A DNA stretch of 64,000 bases from contig NC_058145.1 in NCBI RefSeq assembly GCF_011075055.1, positions 4,745,228 to 4,809,227 on the forward strand. Direction: 5' to 3'. The stretch's first letter is position 1. Each line of letters opens with the position of its first letter. Below are positions 11,211 through 22,533 of this stretch, piece by piece. The notes beneath the pieces were generated by a model. That model searched no databases, was not told the origin of the DNA, and saw only the letters and a list, made by a program, of their open reading frames with translations. This DNA is from Mangifera indica. Its lineage: Eukaryota > Streptophyta > Magnoliopsida > Sapindales > Anacardiaceae. A program made the position numbers and the translations under genes.

Positions 11211-13275
11211 TGACATGTTTTTGGTTGCTTGATTTGTATTTTCAAATATTTAATTAAATATTTAAATAATATTTTCTAATAGTTCAAAACTAAAATATAT
11301 GTATTATCTTGAATATTTCTAATAACAAAATTTTCAATGGCATCACATGATATATAGTAATATGGTGTATTTAGTTTAAGTAATATTTTATTAAAAAAAA
11401 TAAAATATTACATAAAGCTAGATTACCTAAAAAATTATGAATTTTATTGGATATAAATAATTACTATGTTTAATAAAATTTGATAAAAATAGGTAGGTAT
11501 AAATAATAATTATTTTTTGTTAGAGATAATAAAATAAAAATTACCAGAATATTTTATTACTTAATAAATCAAGCAAAGTAATAAGAATAGATTATTAGAG
11601 TAATCTTTAAATTCGCCAACCAAACGCTCCCATGATGTAATCATCCGATCAAAGAAATCTTTAAATAATGACGCGACATTATTATATGATTGGAGAGTAA
11701 TACAACAAGTATGATATCATTTAATTGTGTGATTTTGAACTGAAAAAAAAATGTAAACAATTATATCACTTAATCATAATCTCATTTATTTTTGTACTTT
11801 TTAAAATCACTTAATCATATGATAATAATGTCTTATTGTATGAAATATTATTGAACTACAATACATAAGGTCCCCAATTTGTCCACAAACAATTTATTGT
11901 GTATAAATATTGCTTTGTAATCCGCATCAATTAGTTTTTCCAGAATCGCATGGTATTATTTATGGTTGAATATCCAATTTTAATGGCGTTAAAATCACAT
12001 ATTATATCATGTACTAAAAATTTAATTTTTTGTATAATATATTTTATCATAGAATACATATTATAAAAATAATTATAATAAAATTTCTAAATGTCACACT
12101 ATTATCTTGAAAAGTATCATAAACACCTCTTAAAATTTTAAATTTTTGTAAAATACACCTCTATCACATCAACATGTTTCTGAAAAAGGTGTATTGAATT
12201 GTATTGGTAATATAAACCATATCGTATAAAACTTGATTGTATCATATTGTATAATACACCCACCATATCTCATAGTTTTCAGTATACCTTAGAATAAATA
12301 TCGCTTACTGCAGTGCATTTTATCACATTGTGCCATATGTATTACATTTTGTACTATACCAATAACTCTGACTTCCATTACTTGATTTTCATTTATATTT
12401 TTATTAATTGAAACTAGGGTTGAATTTAAGTTGAACTTGTTTGAGCTCAAACTTGGAAGGTTGAAAATTTTGATACGAATCAATTAAAATGATACCATTT
12501 TAACCAATATACATTAAAAATACATTATTTTAGTATTAAATTGAGCTCAAACTTGAATCAAACAAGTCGAGCTCGAACACTTTTGAAACGAGTTAAGTTT
12601 GAACTTGACTCCTCGAATATCTTTGAAACGAGCTATGCTAGAATTTGACTCTATTAAAACAAGCTCGAGTTCAAGTTTGGTTTAGCTAGAATCCAACCCT
12701 AACTGAAAAAAACCCAAAGACAAATAAACTCATACTCATAGAATCATTCATGCAAAATTGAAGCACCCCAATTGCTATAATGACAAGAAGTATAGGTATA
12801 AACTAAAAAAAATAATATTATCAATATCAAATTTTGAGGATTAAATTAAGTACTAGATGGTATATTATCATGTAATTGGATGTTAGTTTATCTTTAATTT
12901 AAAATAACTTAATCATGTGATAACATATCATTTATATATTGAATTGAATGTTCAAAATTGAGTGCTCATAGTTTTATTGAAAGACACAAATGAACCAAAA
13001 CCACAATTACTAATTATTAACTAACATGAATTAAAGTTTTTTAGCACTTACAGAGAAGCATGAGACTCAAAGATCAGAAATTTCATGGTGAAAATCACAT
13101 ACAATAAAATCATGCATAAACACTTTTGAATAGACAATTAAGTACATAGATTATAATTCATTATATGATTAAATGATTTTAAATTGAGGAATAAAAAAAT
13201 ACTTAATCATATAATTATATATAAGCTATGTATCGAATTATATACTCAAAAGTTTAGGTTTATAGCATTGCCCAG
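11211..13275. other. Non-coding AT-rich interval between resistance-gene relic and HIPP gene
   Basis: No gene is supported. It holds one hAT-type MITE (listed separately at 12415-12701) and AT-rich segments containing the recurrent motif in which ATCATGTGATT or ATTAATCATATGAT surrounds a TTTTAAATTGA-like core (about 11680-11850, 12835-12965, 13130-13230). The rest is low complexity. Confidence 0.5.
12415..12701. mobile_element. Second hAT-type MITE of the TAGGGYTGGATT family
   Basis: The left end reads TAGGGTTGAATTTAAG and the right end, read inward, TAGGGTTGGATTCTAG. The interior has the same GAGCTCGA/GAGCTCAAA-rich subterminal sequence as the element at 9825-10149. The flanking octamers ATTGAAAC (12407-12414) and ACTGAAAA (12702-12709) agree at six of eight positions, consistent with a decayed hAT target duplication. 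No coding capacity. Confidence 0.75.
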
Positions 13276-14525
13276 TCACATGATAATGCAGGCATGGGGA
13301 TTGTCATCGCTGAACAATGAGGCAACAGTTTCATCAGATGCCACAGCAATTGAGTAAACCGCAGGAGTGTGGAAGAACGTATGTGCGCCATTACTGGTTC
13401 CTTGTTTATCATAATAATAGTTCACAATGTAGCTTGGATACTTGTAAAATGAAGCAAAATGAGAGTATCCAGGAAATGGCCATGGCTCTGCTGCTTTTCC
13501 AGCTCGTTTAATGGCTTTCAGCACCTTCCTTTCCTCCAGTCCAAACCCTCTCACCGTAATCTTTTGCATCTCCATTTTTATCTCTACTTCTTCAACTCCT
13601 GAACAAAATATGACATACTGAAATTGAAATTTTAGGTGTGGATACAAATCGAACACCCAATGGTTAGAGTTTGGTTCGAATGAAAATGATTAAGCTGGAG
13701 TTTGACTTGAGTTTTCCAATCTGTGACTTGATTTTGTTGCTGCATTCACTTTTCAAATTCGTGACTTATTAACAAAATGATTTTTTTTTTTATTCAACAA
13801 TAGACAAAACGAAATTATTTTAACAATTACTTCAGATTTTTTGAATCAAATTGAACCATCTACCTAACTTACAAGCTAGACCGAACTGAATTCTCTCTAG
13901 TTCGAGTTCAGTTCAGTTTTAAAAACAAAATAAACCTTTTAACTTAAACTCGATTCAAATTTAAGTTGAGCTAACTTGATTTAGGTCTAAGCCTTTGTTG
14001 GGACTAAAACCATGTTGTTTTAACAATAGCTTAAGATAATTCAAATTAAGTTACAAGTCAATTTCAAACCGAACTGAACCATCTACTTGGCTTATGAGCA
14101 AACCAAACTGAATTCTTTATTTTTCGAATTGGCTAAATTTCAAAAACAAACCGAACCTCCTAACTTGAACTCCACTCGATTGCAAATTAAATGAATTCGA
14201 ACCAAACTGGCTTTTGAACTCAAGAGCTTAATTTGGGTCCAGCCCTACGTCCTGGCCTTTGTTAGGACTTAAAACATAGTTAAGGTTCAATCTCCACCTA
14301 GATGAACCCATTTTTTCAATTAAAGATACAAGACATGAATTTAAGCCATACCTTTGAGCTTGAAGAGGGCTTTCTTCAACTTGGAAGCACAGCCTTCACA
14401 GTCCAGATTTGGAACTCTGACCTCCACCATCTGAAAATGACGTACATTGTTAAAATCGCACTTCAAAGAATTGATCTTTTAGTGAGTTTTACATGCAAAG
14501 AAGGAGAGAAGAAACTTACTGACAT
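13276..14525 (-). CDS. Heavy metal-associated isoprenylated plant protein (HIPP)
   Basis: A small metallochaperone-like protein, about 135 residues, in three exons: 14525-14520 (Met-Ser), 14430-14352 and 13598-13276. Exon 2 encodes the start of an HMA domain with the metal-binding motif LDCEGC (CXXC). Exon 3 completes the HMA fold (VEEVEIKMEMQKITVRGF ... KVLKAIKRAGKAAEPWP). It ends in CIIM, a CaaX farnesylation box, so membrane attachment through a lipid is expected. The exon 1 donor is GTAAGT at 14519-14514 and the acceptor TTTTCAG ends at 14431; exon 2 to 3 uses GT at 14351-14350 and AG at 13600-13599, and the split codon gives glycine. If the first intron is not real, the protein starts at the Met at 14430 and is 133 residues. 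HIPPs are known in metal and stress responses; the exact partner is unknown. All frames are open and all splice sites canonical, so this is the one gene here that looks functional. Confidence 0.88.
13663..14247. repeat. Repeat pair inside the second HIPP intron, possibly an old TAGGG-ended element
   Basis: Two related blocks, about 13848-13999 and 14063-14247, share GAACCATCTACYTRRCTTA, CCRAACTGAATTCT, AAAAACAAA..AACCT and AACTCGATT segments in the same order, and both are followed by CCTTTGTTRGGACT. The whole begins near TAGAGTTTGGTTCGAA (about 13663) and reaches TTTGGGTCCAGCCCTA (14247), loosely resembling inverted ends of the hAT-type MITEs. No matching target duplication is seen, so the element call is weak; the internal direct repeat is visible. 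Confidence 0.45.
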
Positions 14526-14620
14526 AGCTACCACTAGGAGTTTGAGCTTAGGCTTTTCAACAATGGCGAAACTGGTTGGTTGGTGACAAAATACTGGAGA
14601 AAAGTACTTTTATGTATCAG

Positions 14621-14629
14621 TATTTAATA
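14621..14629 (-). promoter_or_regulatory. Possible TATA box of the HIPP gene
   Basis: The minus strand reads TATTAAATA about 100 bases upstream of the proposed start codon at 14525. Spacing is compatible with a TATA box plus a short 5' leader. Inference from position only. Confidence 0.35.
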
Positions 14630-14880
14630 CAATTAATTGAGGCTCCTCCCTACAGAAGGGTTTGTAATGAAGAAAAGGTCAGAAAGCTGAAGGCTTTTAA
14701 GCCCCTCGGGTTCTGAAATTTGAGAGCATGCAAAAGTTGTTCACGCGTGGATTTGGAAAGCGTGACACATTATGCCCAAACCAATGCGGTCTAGCTGAGG
14801 CACGAATACACAATATGTTTGTCAATGAATCAACATGCTTCCGTTTATTTTTGCCATGCTTGTAGTTAAATGATTATGGT

Positions 14881-15685
14881 GGGGAGTAAATTACATTTCC
14901 CACCCAAGATTTGACCCGAAAACACTTTTCTAGCCTTTGATAGTGTAAATAACTTTTTTTAACCAAAATCAAAAGCTGTTTATGTTTAAAAAAAAGTGTA
15001 AGGGCAAAATAATAATTTCATCATCTATCAATTTTGAAAAAATTTTAAAAATGTCCACATGTTTTAAACATCACAATTTATCCTTTCAACAAATTTGAAA
15101 ATTTGCACTTATACCCTTAAAACCCTAACCACCATTCAATTGTAATCCCATTATTACCAATAGTGAAGTCGACATTAGATGAATTGGGAAAGATTGATAC
15201 TGGTGGAATGAACTATCAAAAGTTGTAATTGACATTGGAGGGTGTTTAAAAGGAGGAGATTGACACGGGGGATATGCTGTTAAATTTTGTTGATGTGCAA
15301 TAAAGTGGGAACGATGATATTGTTGGGGAAATAAGCCAAAGATGGATAAATTGGCATTATCAGACTTGGAGATGAGTCGTTGAAAGTGAGATTATCGATT
15401 GGGTTTCAAGAAAGTTGGTGTGACAGAAAGAAAATAAGAATAATAGGGTTTTAATGTAAAATTTATATTTAAAGGGGCTTTTTTAATTTTTATTAATATA
15501 TGATGATATGATAATTTTGAAAAGTTTAATAGTTAAAGATAATAAAGTAATTGCACATATCCTAACGTAGTTTCAAAATTATTTTCTACAAATAAATTTG
15601 ATCTGAGTAGGAAAGTATTATTTTCCCAACCAAGAGGTGGAAAGGTGTTTTCAGGCCAAACCTTGGGTAGACAATTAATTTACCC
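14881..15685. mobile_element. Non-autonomous terminal-inverted-repeat element (Mutator-like)
   Basis: The left end (GGAGTAAATTACATTTCCCA, then CCCAAGATTTGACCCGAAAA) is matched by the right end read inward (GGGTAAATTAATTGTCTACC, then CCAAGGTTTGGCCTGAAAAC), giving an inverted repeat of about 50 bp. Flanks AATGATTAT (14869-14877) and AATGATGGG (15686-15694) may be a worn 9-bp duplication. No transposase is present. End sequences resemble the CCCACCCAAGGTATG-type ends of the fold-back elements at 43796, 44814 and 52419. Confidence 0.65.
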
Positions 15686-15925
15686 AATGATGGGAGCCTG
15701 GCCACCCACAATTCAAAGCAAACATATATAATTTCCCATTAACCTAGTAGGGTCTTACGTATTTATTAAGCATCATCACTTCCCTTCCATGTTTTCAATT
15801 ATGTTTTTCAAGTTATTTATGGTATTGTTCTAAAAAACGAATTGGATCAACTAATTTTACAAATTTGATTACGAATCGAGAGTCAATCGATTTGTTGACA
15901 TAGGCATAAAAAATTAAGGAAAATT
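15288..15925 (+). repeat. Upstream copy of a direct duplication of about 640 bp
   Basis: This segment is repeated at 16135-16797. Landmarks occur in the same order in both: GATGTG.AATAA.GTGG.AA, AGATGGAT.RATTGGCATT, AATAAGAA.A...AGGGTTTTAA, TATGRTGATATGATAAT, CATATCCTAAC or CACATCCTAAC, TTTCAAAATTATTTT, TGATGGGA..STGGCCA, and CATGTTTTCAATTATGTTTTTCAA. It contains the right half of the element ending at 15685 plus the flanking DNA to its right. Confidence 0.8.
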
Positions 15926-16134
15926 CTAAGTCCACCACATTAAAGTATATGTCATGAACCACCAATTCCATGGATGATCAATCAGTTCTAGTGTCAGATT
16001 AATCTAACTAGTCTCTTTACCATATGAAAACATTGTTCAAAAGATTGATATAGGATTCTTCATTGATATAAAATATTTAATGAATATTTTTGTATATTTT
16101 TCTTACTTTAGCAAGAAGAGATTTAAGTTTTCAT

Positions 16135-16797
16135 GCTGAATTTTATAGATGTGAAATAAGGTGGAAATGACAATGTCATTGTGCGAATGAGCTAGAGATG
16201 GATGGATTGGCATTGAAAATATTTGTGAAAGTCAAATTAACATTGAAGATGAGTCACTAAAAATGAGATTGTCAGCTAGGTTGTAAAGATGAAAAGGGTG
16301 TGGTTAAAAAAAATAAGAAGAAAAGGGTTTTAAATTAATATTTAATATATAATTTTTTTTAACTAATTTATGGTGATATGATAATTATGAAAAGTTAAAT
16401 AGTCAGAGATAGTATGATAATTTCACATCCTAACAATGTTTCAAAATTATTTTATGTTAATAGAGCTTGGTTTTGGCTAGAAAAGGTTATTTTCCTACCC
16501 AAGGGCAGAAAACGTGTTCTTAGGTCAAACCTTTGTTGGGAAAACGTAATTTACTCAATGATGGGACAGTGGCCATCACAATTCAAAACAATGATATTTA
16601 ATTTCCCATTAGCCTTCTAGGGTCTTTTTGTATTTATTAAACATCATCACTTCACTTTCATGTTTTCAATTATGTTTTTCAAATTTTATATAGCATGGTT
16701 CTGGAAATCAAATCGAACTGACTGATTTTACTAGTTGGATTAAAAATTAAGAGTCAGTCCACACATAGACATAGACGCAAAAAGTTCTGGAAAATTA
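16135..16797 (+). repeat. Downstream copy of the direct duplication, with the Mutator-like left half missing
   Basis: Diverged direct copy of 15288-15925, offset by about 850-870 bp. It includes the right half of the inverted-repeat element and the same flanking DNA (TTCCCATTA.CCT, CATCATCACTTC), so the duplication happened after the element inserted. The element's left end is absent, so this copy cannot transpose. An open frame at 16414-16620 across it has no recognisable content. Confidence 0.75.
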
Positions 16798-17656
16798 GTT
16801 AATATTTTAATTGATTCAATTTCGGTTTAAGATTTTTTTTCAAATATAAAACTAGTTCAGTTTATAATATAAACTAATTTAGATGACCAATTTTGATTTA
16901 TGGGTGAGACCGATGAGAAAATAGAGATGGGTCTAGCTGAATGTGCAGACAGACAAACACTCTGGCCTTGCTTGTGAAATTATCATATAAATTCTCATGG
17001 AGGTTTAACATATAGGAGAAAAACATACGAGTGTTATTGTGATTTGTTCTTTGAAAATGAGGGAAAGAGAAACATGTAGTCATAGTTGTGTTATGCTTAT
17101 TTGGAAGCATAATTATGATCATAACTTATGATGTATAATGGAATTTATTAATTAGACTTTTTAATATTCAAATTTCAAACGAGAGACTTGACTTCGAATA
17201 ATTCAAAATCATTTAATCACATAGTGATATATTATCATTAATACAAATATTAGTATAGATAATTTTATATTGTTTTTTTGTTTTGTTTTTAACTACATTT
17301 ACAAGAAATAAATGTTAGTAATCTACCTTGAGTTTTATTGTATAGTGGTGATAAAAATTTTCGAATGGGTGATTCAATTGTACTAGTTTTATTTGAAATT
17401 TTATTAACCCTGTGTATTAAATTTTTCTTCAGCTTTTATTTTTCTTGTGTATTTTTAACTTAACTAGTCATTGTATTCGAAACGATGTCGATTATGTTCA
17501 GAATCAAGAGTAACTTCCAGTTTTTGTTATCATTAAGCAGTAATATTTTCCATTAGTAGGGTTATGGTCTACCTACTGTCTGAACATGAGCATTTCATTC
17601 TTGGTGCTTAAAAATACTTTGGCATGTCATATTATTAATTACCTTGTTTTGTTTAG
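16798..17656. other. Non-coding interval
   Basis: No gene recognised. AT-rich, with one more occurrence of the AATCATTTAATCACATAGTGATATATTATC motif near 17200-17240. The 3' end (TTGTTTTGTTTAG at 17644-17656) looks like a splice acceptor for the exon starting at 17657. Confidence 0.4.
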
Positions 17657-18050
17657 GTGGATTGCCAATTACCATAAACACGAGTCCCTTTTGCAAGAGA
17701 ATGAAAAGGAAAGGCTTTCGGAGGGGGAACAAGACTTGGCCTGGGAAGTGTACCGGAGATCATTAAAATGGGAGGAAGTGCAACGTGTACCACTTGACGA
17801 ATCAGCACCAGATCGAAAGCCTGCTGCCGTGTAAATGGTGGTTCCTCCTGCCCGAGACACCAGCAATACTACAACACAACCCAGAGGCATTCTGAGGAGT
17901 CGTGTGGTGTTCCGTAAATGCACTAATCTTTCGCATTTGCTAACACTTAGAAGTCAAGGCACAAAACCTGGTTGCAGCGCAGTATGTGGAGAATGCGCTC
18001 AGGAAATCCGGCTGGAGGAGCTAAATAAGGATGGCAAATCAGCTAGGTGA
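17657..18050 (+). pseudogene. Orphan 3'-terminal exon of an unrecognised plant gene, one in-frame stop
   Basis: A well-formed acceptor (TTGTTTTGTTTAG) ends at 17656. From the following split codon the frame gives a charged, GC-richer 131-codon exon: WIANYHKHESLLQENEKERL, then EGEQDLAWEVYRRSLKWEEV, then after a TAA at 17832-17834 a continuation with TTTQPRGILRSRVVF and a cysteine-bearing C-terminal part (GTKPGCSAVCGECAQEIR), ending at TGA 18048-18050. Codon texture differs from the AT-rich surroundings and looks like real coding DNA. I do not recognise the family. No upstream exon is visible, so it is probably a gene fragment, though a gene with distant exons and a recent stop is possible. Confidence 0.6.
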
Positions 18051-21000
18051 AGAAAAAGGAGGGTTCCTCCCATTCGGTAATATTTTTATTTTTTGCTGGT
18101 GTAATTTATTATTTGATTGCATATTAAAGCTGCTGCAAGTGCAATATCCCTTTAATATATTCGTTTTGATAGGTCTGATCTCATTTATATATAGGCCTGA
18201 AAAAATGAAAATCTGATATGGAATTTGTATGGACAAGTTCTTATCCAAAACCAATCCGGCCAATCAAAAGCTAACTCAAGAGACTAAATTCTTTGGTAAT
18301 TAACTAAAGCTCAAAGAATGCTAGGATAGTAAAAAGCAAAGTGGGACATGTTTCAACATTAGAGAAAATTTTATCGCCTAGGTATTTCATCAGACAACTT
18401 GTCTTCAAGTCACAAAATAGTTGAAGGACATTACTGAATTATTTTTTGTATAATTCACTATTTCATATGCTTAGATAATTTTAAAGTTACTATTAGTACA
18501 TAATACCGTATGAACAGAAAATAATATGAATCATAAAATATATCAAAAATTAGTATAATATAATAAATATATTGTATGATATGATATAAATTGATTCATA
18601 TTAATAATTGTGCAAATATAGGTGATACGTTTTTTTATAACAATGGTGATATGATGTGGGATGTGTTCGAAAATTTTAAAAATTTAATTTTTTTATAATA
18701 ATTTATAAGATGATAATGTGGTAATGTATCCTAAGATACTATTCAATGCACGATACAAATATTTGATTTTTTATATACAATTAGACATGCAAATTGCTTA
18801 TGATTGAGAGGTAAGCAAAAGGGATTCTAAATTTACAAAAGTTAAACTGAAACCTGTGTAAATTTGAGCCATTCTAATGAAGTTAATTAAGCTAAGTGTA
18901 TACCTATTTTAGATATACAAATATGTACATATTTATGTATATTATTATGTGATTAAATATTATTTTATCTTAAATACAAAATTATTTTATCACGTGATGA
19001 TATATAAAAATATGTATATATTTGTATACCCAAAAAGGGTACACAATTTATTGTTAAAAGTAAAGAAAAATTTTAATGCAGGTTTAAGAAAAATTCAATT
19101 ATTTGAAATTAAAAATTGGAGTAGTAATAGGACATTTAACTAAAATAGGTAATTGACAATTTTGATCCCACTTAAATTAGGTAGATATAAAATAGCTACA
19201 TATTTTGCCATAGATATTTTGACTCCTTCGATTGGCTACACTTATATTTCTTCTTCTTTAATAACTTTTCCATTGCTTCTCTCACAAACTCACCGTCAAT
19301 TCACGCAAATCAAATTCAAGTTTATACAAACTATTGTAGATTTAAATTAAGTTTGAACAGACCTTTATTTGGTTTAACTTGATTTGAATCCACTATTGGT
19401 TTTTCATAATAAAAACTTTAAATTAAGATGAGAAATTACTTCAAAAATCTAAGTTCTATCCACATAAAATATTTGACATCTCAACTATATATATGCCACA
19501 TTAATCATAAAATGGTTTTAAAAATTGGATCAAAACAGTTGGTCTAATTAGTTGAACTGTCAATTGCTAACCAAATCAATTTCAATATATTAGAAAGCTG
19601 TTTTTGAATTTAAACTGGATTGAATCAATTTACACTCTTTGGACCATGTGATTGGATTGGATATAAAACTGAGTTTGATTTGGTAAATATAAAAAATTAA
19701 TTTTTTTCAAAGAATTTATTTTGAAAACTTAAACCCAAAATTTTATTTATCACATTTGAATATATATACCATCAAACTAAACTTATTTTAACATTAAATA
19801 AGTCATTATATAATTAATGATAAATTACATAAATTTTTTTAAATATTATTTTTAATAATTAACTAGGGTAACCACAAATAAACTAATCTGACCACTGGTT
19901 GGATCAGACTGTTCCCTCTATCGTATCAATATCCGATCCAATTATAAAAACATTGAGAAAAACTTTAAAAAATAATATTGTCATTTTTTTTTATATATTT
20001 ATAACGTTTTATGTGTTTATGCATGTACTTGAATGAGTAAAAAACCATTCTACTCAACCTAATTTATGAACTCTACACCCATGAAAATCACTAGAATTTC
20101 AAGTGCTATCATGTCATATTGAACACGACTTTGACATAGAGATAACGGTACTTAGAAATATTGAACTATCATAATTTTTTATTGAAGAGACCTAATTATT
20201 GAAAGGATGAAAATTTCATATTTTTCAATTGAAGTGATCGAATTTTCAAATTTTTCTATAGAATTGACTAAACTTTTACTATAATATATTAAAAATATAG
20301 AACTAAACACAACTTCAAACAGCGTCAACTAAAAATGATGGGCTAGTTTTTTTGTCATTAATTTTTTACATAGTCATTAAACCCATTTTGTGTTATAAAT
20401 TCAGTAAAAAAATTTTAAAATCTTAACTCTTCAATATCATACTTCAATGGGTAGCAAAACTAGTAGAACATTAAAACATTTAGAGGGAAAGCCTGTGTTT
20501 GGGCTTTTGTTATATTTGCAAAATCTTGACTTTTTTAATGCAAGGGTTATAGGTCTGATAATTGTATTTTGAATTTACCCGTCCAACCAATACTAGTTGA
20601 GTCCTCGTTTACAAAAATATATAGATAATACAATAAGTATTAGTATATATTTATCATTTTAAAAATAAAATAAAAATTATAATATATTGTCTTTACAAGT
20701 TTAAGAAAGCGGTATAAAAGTTTTTGTTATTTGTTCGATGAAATTTATGAAAAATTGTCACATAACTATATATAAAATATTTTAGGACATAATTGTATAA
20801 AAATAGATTGAGTAAATTGTCTGACCTAAAATTACTTTCCAATCCTTGAATGGCACAACTTATAATTTATTTTTCAAAATACAACCTATTAACGAAAAAG
20901 AATCCAAATAGTGTCAAAAAGTTAAATTATTTTATTCTCTCTAATCATTTCACTTTTTCATATTATCTTATCACCAAAGACTAATAAAATTAAAAACCTT

Positions 21001-21550
21001 TTGAGTTTAAATTTTACAAGTCTACCCTCTTTTGTTTCACCCTCAAATTTTTTTCCCTTTTGCTCTCTTGCTCCCTCATAAATCTTTAACAACACATTCA
21101 GCTCCACCTATGACAATAACTTGTCATAGTTTGTCAACAAGTCAAAGAGGCAAGGTCGATGAGTCTAAAAAATTGATAAAATTGTCACTGACGAATCAAT
21201 ATACGCTGCCATGACAAAATCTAATCAACTCCATCAGTTGTTATGATGAAATCTTTAAGATGACAACCTTGAGAACATCTTGGTTGACTTCAAAAGGCTA
21301 GATTTTGAGATATTGGCGAGCTCGTAACAGTTAGAGTTTCTAATGAATTATAAGGACTAAATTATAGGTTTTCAAACTTATAAATAATCAAAATATCATG
21401 TTTAAAATGTTAAAATAAGATATCTAAAAGGTTTATTTTCTTTTTTTTTGCATTTTTCAAAATTTTTAGATAATAAAATTATTATTTTACCCTTATACAT
21501 GTGTTTCTTCTATGGAGTTACGTTTTGAGTAATGAACTTTAATTTATTGT
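18051..21550. other. Non-coding AT-rich interval with a MITE-like inverted repeat at about 18895-19050
   Basis: No gene is supported. At 18895-19050 the left arm (GTGTATACCTATTTTAGATA, then TACAAATATGTACATATTTA) pairs with the right arm (ATGTATATATTTGTATACCC...GGTACAC). The centre reads ATTATGTGATTAAATATTATTTTATC and ATCACGTGATGATAT. Several short open frames (for example 19153-19350 and 21032-21214) lack any recognisable motif. Confidence 0.5.
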
Positions 21551-22533
21551 TGGTGCATATTCATCCAAACATGTAACAAGAAACCAAAAATAAAAAACTG
21601 TTTTCACTGTTCATATGGTTTGAGTAGTTTTTTTGTTCTTGCAGTTTAACCAACCAAATCAACTTCAAATCTAACCAAATTCATTTCATCATAATCACAA
21701 CACAATGAACTTTCTTTCAAGCTATGGACGTACACAATTGGTGTAGAGTAAGACAATCAAGTTACAAGTAGAATGCAGTGGCAGAAATGGTAATTATGCT
21801 GTAACTCTCTACCATAATCAAAATTAACACACAGACACACTCTAATTTGGATTTCTAAGGAAACATAAAATGTAACCAAGGCATAAAGGAAAGTTCCACC
21901 AACCTTGGAGTCTTCCACCACCAATCTTCGACCAAGAATGATTGAATAAAGGAAATGAGAAAAGAGCCAACAAAGCTTCTTCAAATTTTCATTCAAAAGA
22001 AAAAAAAACCCTTTTCTACAAAGCATGGCCACTTTATATAAGAAGTAAGTGGCGGCAAAATATATATGTACATAGGTTTTTAATAAAATAATTCACTCTA
22101 GCCCTTAATTCACTCTAAACCACACAAAATAAGTCATGTCATACTCTAAATAAATGCAATAAGACAAATGTCACTATTATTCCATAAAAAATGGGCTTTG
22201 GTCTCCACCAAAGCTTTTCTTTCATCTAATCTCATCCAACTCTCCCAATTGGGCTTTGAACACCTTTTTAGGTTTCAAAATAGAGTGATGGATTGTTGTA
22301 ACTTTACTTGGGCTTCAAAGGAGGACTTCTTAGATCTTTAAGACCTATTAGATCATGAGAGTTTTGGATCCAAGTAATAGTATTGCACCCATAAGCAAAG
22401 GTAGGCCAAGGTGGAAAAGGCAATAAATCTTTGGGCTTGCATGGAGCTAATTCTTCATTCTCAATGGTGGCTTGAGCCAAATGGAGATTTGATAGACTTG
22501 AAAGCTAGAGTTGGAGAAGTGGCCAAAAATACA
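21551..22533 (-). repeat. 3' LTR of the gypsy element
   Basis: Starts TGGTGCATATTCATCC and ends GGCCAAAAATACA on the plus strand. It aligns along its whole length with 33328-34313 with scattered substitutions and a few short indels. It is directly followed by the polypurine tract on the internal side. Confidence 0.93.

Noticed and set aside
13317..13511. Plus-strand open frame of 64 residues
   Set aside because: Antisense shadow of HIPP exon 3.
14302..14586. 94-residue plus-strand open frame
   Set aside because: It is antisense to HIPP exons 1 and 2, which show the HMA CXXC motif and canonical splice sites on the minus strand.
17669..17923. Minus-strand open frame of 84 residues
   Set aside because: Shadow of the orphan exon 17657-18050; the plus-strand frame has the splice acceptor and the more protein-like composition.
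21757..22032. Minus-strand open frame of 91 residues, repeated at 33576-33809
   Set aside because: Lies within both LTR copies of the gypsy element; no known domain.
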